Positions 1-7,070 of a DNA stretch of 24,195 bases are shown piece by piece. The stretch is from JBOHHR01 sp050740975 (lineage in GTDB: Bacteria; Pseudomonadota; Gammaproteobacteria; JBOHHR01). The notes beneath the pieces are model-generated. The model had not been told where the DNA came from. It did not search any database and saw only the letters and a list, made by a program, of their open reading frames with translations. Within the stretch, counting starts at the first letter, position 1. Each line of letters opens with the position of its first letter. Made by a program: the position numbers and the translations under genes. The stretch lies in assembly GCA_050740975.1 (NCBI GenBank), contig JBOIEE010000244.1, positions 1-24,195 of the forward strand. Direction: 5' to 3'.

Positions 1-2024
1 TATTGCGTGCGGACCAGGCCTCTGGCCGCCTCCAGCATGGCGCTGTAGGCGGCGCGATCGGCTTTCTCGTATGAGCCATCGTCAAAATACAACTGGGCTT
101 CGAAATAAAGCCGTTCGGCCGACTGCATATCGAAGTCGATGCGGGACACGACTTCGCCGGCGCATTCCCCGACGCCGATATCCGCGATGGTAAACTCACG
201 TGGATCGCGCCAATCGGAGTAATAAGAACGGTCCAGCGCGTACGGAGGCACTTCGGCCAATCCGTCCACCAGGGCTTTAAGCTCTTTTTTGCCGGCGCGC
301 TGGATAAAAGCCCTGAAGGATTCGCCTTTCTCCCGTCCCGCGAGGTACTTTTCTGTGATTCGGTCGATAAAGTCTGGAATGCGTTTTGACGGCACGGCGC
401 CTATGGTAAGCCCATAAGCGCCGGCGTTATTTTCCCACTGACCTCCCAAGACCACCCGAAAGTGCGGCACTGTGGTACCGCCTACCTTGCGGCTGACGCC
501 GTAGAAACCCACATCGGCCAGGTGATGCTGTCCGCAGGAGTTAAAGCACCCGCTGATCTTTATGTGCAGATCCCGGATCGCCTGATCCAGCTTCTGCTCC
601 TTGGCCGCAATCCGCTCGCCCAGCTCGGCGGCCAATCCCCGGGAGGAGGCGATCCCAAGCTTGCAGGTATCGGTCCCCGGGCAGGCGGTGATATCGAGGA
701 TGGTGCCAGCGCCGGCCGCTCCCAACCCGATCGTTTGAAGCTCCTGATACAGGGCCGGCAGATCGGCTTCTGGGACCCAACGCAGCACGATGTTCTGTTC
801 TACGGTGGTACGAATGGTGTCCCCCACGAACCTGCGTGCGATCTCCGCCAGACGGCGCATCTGCCAGGACGTAATATCGCCCTGTGGCAGGGTGACGGTA
901 GCGACCGCATAACCGCTTTGCTTTTGAGCATAGACGTTGGTAGCCCGCCAAGCCTTAAATTCAGGCTCAAACACGGCCCCGTTGAGCTTGGCGCCGGGCC
1001 TTAGCGCCGTTTCTCCGTAGGCGGGGAGGGTGTCCAGGTAGTTGGTCCAGCGCTCATCAGGCGGCAGCATGGCCCGCTCGGCCAGGACCAACTCACGGAA
1101 TTTCTCGACGCCCAATTTTTCAATCAGGAATTTGATCCGCGCGCGACCTCGGTTGCGCTTCTCTCCATGGCGCGCAAAGATGCGTGAAATGGCCTGCGCT
1201 AAGGGAAGGATTTCTTCCTCGGGGACGAATTCATCGAACAGCTTGGCTTCATACGGTACGGCCCCTAAGCCACCCCCCACGTACATTTCAAAACCCCGTC
1301 GCTCGAGGCCGTCTTGCATCTGGGTTCGCGCAATGAACCCCAGATCGTGCATGCGTACCAAGCCACAGGCCTTATGGGCGCAGCCGGAAAAGGCGATCTT
1401 GAACTTGCGCCCAAAGTCCTGGACGTCCGTGTGCCCCAGCAGAAATCGCGCGCAGGCGTTCGCATAAGGCGTGACATCGAAGGTCTCCTCGTGGCAAACG
1501 CCTGCCAGCGGGCAAGCAGTCACGTTGCGTACTGAATTACCGCAAGCCTCGCGGGTGGTGATCCCGACGGCCGCTAAGCGGCGCATCAGATCGGGGGTAT
1601 CATCAATGTGTACAAAGTGGAGTTGTATGTCCTGACGTGTGGTCACATGGGAGATCCCATCCGAGTATTCCTCGGCGAGATCTCCGAGTAGGTCCATTTG
1701 CTCGGGGCTTAAGCCCCCGAATGGGATTTTGATGCGCACCATGCCGGGCGCGTCCCAGAGCGTATCTGGCCCCTTAGTCAATTCTCCAGCGGGAAACGTG
1801 AGGGTACGGATGGTGACGCCGTCATGGCGTTGGCCATTGTCGTAACGCTGGCCGTACACACCCCGGCGCAGGCGTGTTTCAGCGAACAGCCTGTCGTCCA
1901 TCTTACCGAGACGCTTTAATTCGATTTGGTTCTCGAAAATATCGATCTCGCGGCCGAGTTCTGGGGAGATCTTATCGGCGAGCCGTTCTTTCCACGTGGT
2001 CACGGGACTCTCTCCATCGGACAT
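1..2024 (-). CDS. Siroheme/4Fe-4S sulfite or nitrite reductase, hemoprotein subunit (3' end outside window)
   Basis: An uninterrupted minus-strand reading frame starts at the ATG at 2024-2022 (MSDGESPVTTWKERL) and is still open at base 1, giving about 674 residues without a stop. It carries the double siroheme-reductase fold. Cluster and heme ligands are visible as ACPGTDTC (Cys448, Cys454) and GCFNSCGQHH (Cys493, Cys497), the CX5C...CX3C pattern of CysI/NirA-type enzymes. An earlier half-motif reads TACPLAGVC. The family reduces sulfite to sulfide, or nitrite to ammonia, with six electrons in the cytoplasm. Sequence alone does not settle the substrate, and no electron-donor subunit is in view. 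It is longer than the roughly 560-residue norm: after about residue 620 a helical tail (motif DGSYEKADRAAYSAMLEAAR) resembles a HEPN-type bundle. The family call is secure, the exact reaction is not. Confidence 0.93.
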   Translation of the reverse strand, partial: MSDGESPVTTWKERLADKISPELGREIDIFENQIELKRLGKMDDRLFAETRLRRGVYGQRYDNGQRHDGVTIRTLTFPAGELTKGPDTLWDAPGMVRIKIPFGGLSPEQMDLLGDLAEEYSDGISHVTTRQDIQLHFVHIDDTPDLMRRLAAVGITTREACGNSVRNVTACPLAGVCHEETFDVTPYANACARFLLGHTDVQDFGRKFKIAFSGCAHKACGLVRMHDLGFIARTQMQDGLERRGFEMYVGGGLGAVPYEAKLFDEFVPEEEILPLAQAISRIFARHGEKRNRGRARIKFLIEKLGVEKFRELVLAERAMLPPDERWTNYLDTLPAYGETALRPGAKLNGAVFEPEFKAWRATNVYAQKQSGYAVATVTLPQGDITSWQMRRLAEIARRFVGDTIRTTVEQNIVLRWVPEADLPALYQELQTIGLGAAGAGTILDITACPGTDTCKLGIASSRGLAAELGERIAAKEQKLDQAIRDLHIKISGCFNSCGQHHLADVGFYGVSRKVGGTTVPHFRVVLGGQWENNAGAYGLTIGAVPSKRIPDFIDRITEKYLAGREKGESFRAFIQRAGKKELKALVDGLAEVPPYALDRSYYSDWRDPREFTIADIGVGECAGEVVSRIDFDMQSAERLYFEAQLYFDDGSYEKADRAAYSAMLEAARGLVRTQ

Positions 2025-2032
2025 AATGTTAT

Positions 2033-2051
2033 AGCGATTAGAAATATCGCT
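2033..2051. promoter_or_regulatory. Imperfect palindrome just upstream of the sulfite reductase start
   Basis: AGCGAT, a 7-base spacer (TAGAAAT), then ATCGCT lies 9-27 bases upstream of the reductase ATG. It sits in an AT-rich gap (2025-2132) that must hold that gene's promoter and the end of the Sel1 gene. The symmetry is visible, but an operator role is a guess. It could equally be a small hairpin in the 5' leader. The AT-rich run 2090-2130 has several TATAAT-like hexamers, so I do not assign a single -10. Confidence 0.25.
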
Positions 2052-2132
2052 CCGCTAAGCGTGTTAGTTTAAAGGATATCAACCTTGGGAGGATACTATT
2101 ATGCGTATAATATGTATTATGTTAAATAAGAT

Positions 2133-2819
2133 TTAGGGTGACGGAGCAGGCTCCCACTTGCCAGCCAGATCATTCGCCGCTTCGATCTGCTCGCTGCTCA
2201 TACGCTCGCTTAGCACTTTAAGATGGGCGCTTGATCGCGGGTAACCAGCTTCCAAAGCGAGCTTATACCATTTGTAGGCTTGCACATCATCTTGCGCGAC
2301 ACCGTTGCCGCTTTGGTAGATATGGGCAAGATTAAATTGCCCCCGACCATAGCCCTGGCTCGCAGAGCGTTCAAACCAAACCCGCGCCTGATCGAGATCT
2401 CTGGTAACGCCGGCCCCCCTAAAATAAGCCAGGCCTAAGCCCACTTGCGCTTCGGGGTGCCCTTGTTCGGCCGCCTTGCGGAACCAGTTTACCGCTTCCA
2501 CGCTGTCTTGGGGTACGCCCATGCCTCCGGCATACATGAAGCCGAGAACCTTCTGGGCGTTCGCATTCCCTTGCGATGCGGAGGCGTGATACCATTTCGC
2601 CGCCTCATCGAAATCCCTGGAAACGCACTCACCGTATTCATACATGCGTGCAAGTTCATTCTGCGCTTGCGGGTTGCCGATCGCAGCCGCATTGCGACGA
2701 TCGCGGATGGCGTCTGCATCACATCCGGCGTCCGTCTCTGGGCGGCACCCGCACAGGCTGATAAGGCCCAGCATTCCTATGGCCCAGCATTTTTGCCAAC
2801 AGCGCTTGAGGGTTCGCAT
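2133..2819 (-). CDS. Sel1-repeat (TPR-like) lipoprotein
   Basis: This 228-residue protein has an N-terminal export signal with a basic start (MRTLKRCWQK), a hydrophobic stretch, and a lipobox-like LCGC ending near residue 25, so it is probably anchored to a membrane by a lipidated cysteine. The rest is a run of four to five Sel1-like repeats of about 36 residues, recognisable by A..WY..A..QG.A.AQ, GVPQDSVEAVNWFRKAAEQG, AYFRGAGVTRDLDQARVWFE and YKWYKLALEAGYP. Sel1 repeats form superhelical protein-binding scaffolds, and the partner is not indicated. It is transcribed divergently from the membrane-protein gene at 2897 and points towards the reductase, about 108 bases away. The start is the first ATG after the shared intergenic region. 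Confidence 0.85.
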   Translation of the reverse strand: MRTLKRCWQKCWAIGMLGLISLCGCRPETDAGCDADAIRDRRNAAAIGNPQAQNELARMYEYGECVSRDFDEAAKWYHASASQGNANAQKVLGFMYAGGMGVPQDSVEAVNWFRKAAEQGHPEAQVGLGLAYFRGAGVTRDLDQARVWFERSASQGYGRGQFNLAHIYQSGNGVAQDDVQAYKWYKLALEAGYPRSSAHLKVLSERMSSEQIEAANDLAGKWEPAPSP

Positions 2820-2896
2820 AGGACGCCCTATAAAGGCGCTAGCCTAACATAATAACGGCCTTTCCCGGAGGGCTTTTAATAAGCTTCGTCACCATC

Positions 2897-4006
2897 ATGG
2901 TTTTCAAGTTTCTGGCCCGAGTTTTAGTTTTCCCGTTGATGGTGTTAACCCCCCCGTTGGCGAGTGCCATGTTTCAGGGAGCACCACTGGCGTCTTTTAT
3001 CAAGTTTCCCCCTTCGCCCGTGGTGGTTGCGACCCCCGGATTCTCCTGGCCCGTATTCTTAGGCGTCGCTGGGATCACTTTTCTGGCCTTGTTCCCTTTT
3101 GCTCGGCGCTTCGTAAACAATAGTGGTGCTGCGCAAACGCGAGAAAACTCCCGCCGAGCGCTGCCTTGGTGGGGCATGCTCGGTATCGGAATCACGGGGG
3201 CCGCCTGGCTGTTCGCCTGGACTCGTTTTCCGTGGTTTGATCCCCTACAAGGCTACACCTTCACCCCCTTGTGGTTGGGGTACATCCTGCTGGTGAATGC
3301 ATTGTGCTATCGGCGTACTGGGCGTTGCGTGATGTTAGACGCTCCCCTCTTCTTCGTAGCCTTATTCCCATTGAGCGCTTATTTTTGGTGGCTTTTCGAA
3401 TACCTAAATCAATTCGCGGGCAATTGGCGCTACATCGACGTGCCGGAGATAACGCCTTTGGAACGATTTGTCGTTAGCAGCGTGAGCTTTTCCACCGTAT
3501 TGCCCGCGGTGTTGAGCACCACCCAATGGCTCGCGAGCTTTCCTTCCTTGCAGCGGGCTTTTATTGGAGTCAAGCCGATTGGCGCGATGCAACTGCGCCT
3601 GTTTGTGACTGGTGGCCTTTTCGCCAGCGTGGTCGGACTCACCATGCTGGGCACCCATCCACAATACGCCTTCACCATGCTTTGGATCGCGCCTTTATTT
3701 ATCGCTTTGAGCCTTGGTCCCGGTGAAAGCGGCGTGCTTCCCGCCCTAAGGCAAGGCGACTGGCGGCCGATTGCTTTGCCTGCGCTCGCGGCATTGGTCT
3801 GCGGCTTTTTCTGGGAGATGTGGAATTTCCGCAGCCTCGCGCAGTGGGAATACGTGGTCCCTTTCGTACAACGATTTCACCTGTTTAATATGCCGCTTGC
3901 GGGTTATGCGGGCTACCTACCCTTTGGGGCTGTTTGTTATTTATTTACGCGACTATTCGATGACAAAGCTCGGTTATCTTGTGTTTTGCAACCGTGGCCG
4001 CTGTAG
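2897..4006 (+). CDS. Polytopic inner-membrane protein of unknown function
   Basis: This is a 369-residue, strongly hydrophobic protein with about eight to ten predicted membrane helices. The N-terminal one (residues 5-24) could be a signal anchor. It has conserved-looking aromatic and acidic clusters between helices: YFWWLFEYLNQF with NWRYIDVP in the middle, and CGFFWEMWNFRSLAQWEYVVPF near residues 292-315. The repeated pattern W-x-x-E-x-x-N followed by an aromatic Tyr suggests an internal duplication, and reminds me of lycopene-cyclase-type membrane folds. That is a resemblance only. No carotenoid genes are nearby, so I do not name a function. ATG 2897 was chosen as the first start. ATG 2939 is an alternative, and no strong ribosome site separates them. 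It is divergent from the Sel1 gene. Confidence 0.75.
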   Translation: MVFKFLARVLVFPLMVLTPPLASAMFQGAPLASFIKFPPSPVVVATPGFSWPVFLGVAGITFLALFPFARRFVNNSGAAQTRENSRRALPWWGMLGIGITGAAWLFAWTRFPWFDPLQGYTFTPLWLGYILLVNALCYRRTGRCVMLDAPLFFVALFPLSAYFWWLFEYLNQFAGNWRYIDVPEITPLERFVVSSVSFSTVLPAVLSTTQWLASFPSLQRAFIGVKPIGAMQLRLFVTGGLFASVVGLTMLGTHPQYAFTMLWIAPLFIALSLGPGESGVLPALRQGDWRPIALPALAALVCGFFWEMWNFRSLAQWEYVVPFVQRFHLFNMPLAGYAGYLPFGAVCYLFTRLFDDKARLSCVLQPWPL

Positions 4007-4057
4007 TCAGCATGACCCGCACGAGTTGTCGCCAACCCGGCCTGACGAAAATACAGC

Positions 4058-4364
4058 ATGGCATTTTGGGTTTACATATTGCGCTGCGCTGACGGTTCCT
4101 ATTACACGGGCCACACGGACAACCTCGAAAAACGGATGGGCGAGCATGAAACCGGTGCCGGCGGTAGGTTATACCAAGGAGCGTTTGCCAGTCGCACTGG
4201 TTTGGTCTCAGGAATGCGGCACCCGTGAGGAGGTCTTGGCCGCCGAACTGCAAATCAAGGGTTGGAGCCGTAAGAAAAAGGAAGCGATGATGCTAGGGGA
4301 TTGGAAAGAAGTACGAGAAATTGCTTGGGGTACAAGGAATCCGCTGCCCGATCACTTGAAGTAG
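4058..4364 (+). pseudogene. GIY-YIG nuclease family protein, broken by one frameshift
   Basis: From ATG 4058 the frame reads WVYILRCADGSYYTGHTDNL and then EKRMGEHETGAGG, a textbook GIY-YIG (UvrC N-terminal-like, UPF0213/YhbQ-type) start with the catalytic Tyr pair and Arg. The matching second half, GYTKERLPVALVWSQE through LQIKGWSRKKKEAMMLGDW, lies in another frame starting at about 4167 and ends at 4364. One extra base near 4166 explains the break. The unshifted frame stops at 4226-4228 after 56 codons. Both halves are otherwise well conserved, so this is either a very recent mutation or a sequence error. Intact members are about 95-100 residues and are single-domain nuclease-like proteins. 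Confidence 0.85.
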
Positions 4365-4379
4365 GACACGGTAACTGGC

Positions 4380-4429
4380 GTTTTTCAGCCGCCCGTGCTT
4401 CGATACCCCAGCACGAACGGCTGAAAAAC
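4380..4429. repeat. REP-like hairpin (copy 1)
   Basis: A 12-base perfect inverted pair (4380-4391 with 4418-4429) encloses a second 6-base pair (CGTGCT with AGCACG), a 2+2 internal mismatch and a 10-base loop. The core CCGTGCTTCGATACCCCAGC belongs to the dispersed TTCGACAGGCTCAGCACGAACGG-type repeat I know from many proteobacteria. It is not followed by a T-run, so it is a repeat rather than a classical terminator for the nuclease gene just upstream. Confidence 0.6.
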
Positions 4430-4550
4430 TGACGCGGTGGTAGCGAACCGATGATCGAAGAATCCCGGGGCGGACACTCTGTGGGTGGAACGATCAATGG
4501 GTCGAAAAATCCGTAGAATCAAAAAATACCGACGCATTATCCAAATAGAC

Positions 4551-4579
4551 CGTTCGCCCTGAGGTATCGAAGGGTGAAC
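4551..4579. repeat. REP-like hairpin (copy 2)
   Basis: GTTCGCCCT (4552-4560), a 10-base loop and AGGGTGAAC (4571-4579) form a 9-base stem with one G-T pair. The sequence is the sister form of the repeat at 4380-4429 in the opposite sense. The two copies bracket about 120 bases of non-coding DNA. The gap 4365-4839 has no gene I can support. Confidence 0.55.
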
Positions 4580-4804
4580 CCAACCAAACCCGAGACTGGG
4601 GTAAGGCGGAGACACTGCTCGGGGAGCGATCGGGCAATCGAATATCAATGCCAAAGAACTAAAAACGTTCCATATTGATGTGCCCCCGCTCAGACAGCAA
4701 GAGGACGGCACGACGGCAAAGCTCGTTTGTCCTGCGTTATGGAACCGGGGGAAAAGCCGCTACCCATGAACTTTTGGCGCCTACCCGTCCCCCGCTGACG
4801 CTAT

Positions 4805-4812
4805 GCTATACT
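4805..4812 (+). promoter_or_regulatory. Possible extended -10 promoter for the dynamin-like gene
   Basis: TGCTATACT matches the extended -10 form TGnTATAAT at five of six core positions, and ends about 27 bases before the ATG at 4840. No good -35 hexamer is seen at the right distance, which is tolerable for an extended -10. Start-site position is inferred only. Confidence 0.35.
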
Positions 4813-4839
4813 TGGGTGCCCAGAGGGCAAGTGAAAAGA

Positions 4840-6354
4840 ATGGCAACTTGGTGGGAGGAGTACGTGGCCCAAAGCACAACCACAGTAAAGCAGCTAAGAG
4901 AGCGCTTAAAACAACTCGAAACACATTTACATAAAGAAAATCCCATTCTGTTTGAGGTAGTACAGAGTTTCCGCCAACTCGATCGAGTGGCCTACCGGCT
5001 CGGTATACTCGATCCGAACGAATCGTTTGCGACCCGTGTCCCCTGGTGGCCCTTGCTCTCTGTGCTAGGGCTATACTCCTCCGGCAAATCGAGCTTTATC
5101 AACCACTATCTCGGGCTAAAACTCCAGCCTACCGGCAACCAAGCGGTCGATGACAAGTTCACGGTGCTGTGTTACAGCAGCGATCCCAACCCTCGGGTTC
5201 TTCCCGGGCGATCGTTGGATGCGGACCCACGCCTTCCCTTCTACCAGATCAGCGAAGACATCGAAAAAGTAGCCCAAGGCCAAGGGTGCCGCGTCGATGC
5301 TTATTTGCAGCTCAAAACCTGCGCCAGCGAAAAACTGCGCGGCAAGATCATCATCGATTCCCCAGGTTTCGATGCCGATGCCCAGCGCGATGCCACCCGA
5401 AGGCTCACAGACCACATAATCGATCTATCCGATTTAGTGATCGTCATGTTCGATGCGCGGCATCCGGAACCCGGCGCGATGCGGGATACCTTAGAGCATC
5501 TGGTCACTAACACCATGAACCGGGCGGACTCGAACAAGTTTCTCTACGTGCTCAATCAGATCGACACCTCCGCGCACGAGGATAACCCGGAAAAAGTATT
5601 TGCCGCTTGGCAGCGAGCGCTCGCGAACAAGGGGCTGACAGCGGGCCGTTCCTACGCCATCTATAATCCAGAAGTGGCGATGAGCATAGAGGACGAGAAT
5701 CTACGCCGCCGGTTTGAAGAAAAACGCGATTTCGACTTCGCTGAGATTTACGAACGCATACACCAGGTCAAAGTGGATCGCGCCTACCGCATCATCGGGG
5801 TATTGGAGGAAACGGCAAAAAAAATCCAAAATGAACTGGTGCCCCAACTGCAAGCGCACCGTAAGCTTTGGCGAAAGCGGGTGCTGCGCGCCGATCTGAT
5901 CGTTTTTGGGGTATTGGGCTTGGCGGCTTTCGGATTGAGCTTTTATCTTGGTTACTGGGTCGACGGTCGATTCAGCCCCCCCTGGCTGCATTTGCTTCAA
6001 GACAAGGTATTTCCTTGGGCGGCGCTGTCTGGAGTGGTGGCCGCAATAGCGCTCATACACTACTTAATCCAAAAAGCCCTAACGCCAGGAGCGATCAAAA
6101 CCCTGGAGAAAAGCATAGACGATGAGCGCACGCGCGAATTTCTGCTAAAAGCCTTTCGAAAAAATACCGGGTTTTTGCAAGCGTTATTACCCAGTACTCC
6201 AACGGGTTGGGGGGTCTCGGCCCGCAACCGGATCAACAAAGTGATCTCGGACGCCGGACTTGACGTGCAAAGGCTTAACGACCAGTTTACCGATCCCTCC
6301 GGCAAACAGCCGGCGCCCACGCACTACGCCACCACGACAGCGATGAATAATTAG
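4840..6354 (+). CDS. Dynamin-like GTPase with C-terminal membrane anchor
   Basis: From ATG 4840 the product has 504 residues. The frame is open further up, but the earlier codons look non-coding and the promoter-like signal lies inside that extension. A coiled N-terminal region (18-50) leads to a G domain: P-loop GLYSSGKSS (77-85), G3 DSPGFD (Asp173) and G4 NQID (239-242). A long helical stalk follows, with two membrane helices at about 353-373 and 395-413 and a soluble tail. This is the plan of bacterial dynamin-family or YjdA/CrfC-like GTPases, which bind membranes or replication foci and hydrolyse GTP. No partner gene (such as the second subunit of LeoABC-type pairs) is adjacent. The cellular role here is unknown. 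Confidence 0.8.
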   Translation: MATWWEEYVAQSTTTVKQLRERLKQLETHLHKENPILFEVVQSFRQLDRVAYRLGILDPNESFATRVPWWPLLSVLGLYSSGKSSFINHYLGLKLQPTGNQAVDDKFTVLCYSSDPNPRVLPGRSLDADPRLPFYQISEDIEKVAQGQGCRVDAYLQLKTCASEKLRGKIIIDSPGFDADAQRDATRRLTDHIIDLSDLVIVMFDARHPEPGAMRDTLEHLVTNTMNRADSNKFLYVLNQIDTSAHEDNPEKVFAAWQRALANKGLTAGRSYAIYNPEVAMSIEDENLRRRFEEKRDFDFAEIYERIHQVKVDRAYRIIGVLEETAKKIQNELVPQLQAHRKLWRKRVLRADLIVFGVLGLAAFGLSFYLGYWVDGRFSPPWLHLLQDKVFPWAALSGVVAAIALIHYLIQKALTPGAIKTLEKSIDDERTREFLLKAFRKNTGFLQALLPSTPTGWGVSARNRINKVISDAGLDVQRLNDQFTDPSGKQPAPTHYATTTAMNN

Positions 6355-6460
6355 CCAAACTCTTAAAAGTGGATCCTGGCCTGTTCGTGCTTCTGTACGA
6401 CTTGAAAAAACGGCAACTTAGTTGTTTGCTTTAGAGAGATCGAATTTCAGCTCGTCGGCC

Positions 6461-6916
6461 ATGAATTCATGTTTTTACTCGGGGATAAGCGTACTTCTAC
6501 TTGCTTGTTGCTCCCTCGCCTGCTCGGAAACCATCTATAAGTCGGTAGATTCCGAAGGGCGGGTGAGCTTTTCGTCTAAACCGCCCGCAGGAGCACGCCA
6601 GGTTGAAGAGATCCAAATCCAGCCAGGCCCCACAGCAGCCCAGATCGAAGCCACCAAAGCACGCGCCAACCGAACCGTGGAGCAGGCTCAAAAGAGCGAG
6701 TCCCCGGCGGAGAAGCGGCGGCAGGCGAAGATGGCGGCCAGGGAGAAACTGCGGGACGCACAAGCGGCCTTAGAAAAGGCAAAGGCCATCCAGCCCGAGG
6801 ATTGGCAATCTCTCGCGGGTGGTGGGCGGCATCTCAAGCAAAGCTATTTCGATCGAATAAAAGAACACGAATCGGCGGTAGACAAGGTTACGAAGGCGCT
6901 ACGCGCCGTGCGCTAG
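6461..6916 (+). CDS. DUF4124-type secreted protein
   Basis: From ATG 6461 this is a 151-residue protein with a hydrophobic signal segment (residues 7-21), then ETIYKSVDSEGRVSFSSKPP. That is the hallmark start of DUF4124, a small beta-rich periplasmic domain common in gammaproteobacteria. The remainder is an Ala/Lys/Arg/Glu-rich helical region (about residues 55-110), probably a coiled coil. The frame continues upstream to a TTG at 6422, but the ATG places the signal peptide at the true N-terminus. Function of the family is unknown. It lies 107 bases after the GTPase gene and convergent with the ETF cluster. Confidence 0.75.
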   Translation: MNSCFYSGISVLLLACCSLACSETIYKSVDSEGRVSFSSKPPAGARQVEEIQIQPGPTAAQIEATKARANRTVEQAQKSESPAEKRRQAKMAAREKLRDAQAALEKAKAIQPEDWQSLAGGGRHLKQSYFDRIKEHESAVDKVTKALRAVR

Positions 6917-7044
6917 TTTTCCAGTTTTCCTCCTGCAGCGGCGCCCATCATATGGGTTCCGAACAGGGGGCTCGACCTCCTTGGCAAACGAGGAGTGTGA
7001 GCGACGCCTTGAGTGGTGGCGAGAACGATCACGAGGCCCTACCT

Positions 7045-7070
7045 AGGCCAACGATGAGCCGCGTTGGCCT
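7045..7070 (-). terminator. Hairpin at the 3' end of the ETF operon
   Basis: AGGCCAACG (7045-7053) and CGTTGGCCT (7062-7070) are perfectly complementary across an 8-base loop. The hairpin begins at the last base of the ETF-QO stop codon. There is no T-run on the minus-strand side, so it is either a weak or Rho-assisted terminator or a 3' RNA-stabilising hairpin. It lies in the convergent gap between the DUF4124 gene and the cluster. The rest of the gap (6917-7044) shows nothing else. Confidence 0.5.

Noticed and set aside
462..1004. 180-codon plus-strand frame
   Set aside because: Antisense shadow of the sulfite/nitrite reductase, whose own frame is open throughout and carries all Fe-S cysteines.
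2101..2136. Eleven-codon plus-strand reading frame (MRIICIMLNKI) behind GGGAGG
   Set aside because: Too short and AT-driven, and it lies in the promoter gap of a minus-strand gene. No sign of a leader-peptide mechanism.
4385..4711. 108-codon minus-strand frame
   Set aside because: Runs through both REP-like hairpins, has no recognisable protein features or ribosome site.
4675..4839. N-terminal extension of the dynamin-like protein
   Set aside because: Composition is unlike coding sequence and it contains the promoter-like TGCTATACT. ATG 4840 starts the family-like sequence.
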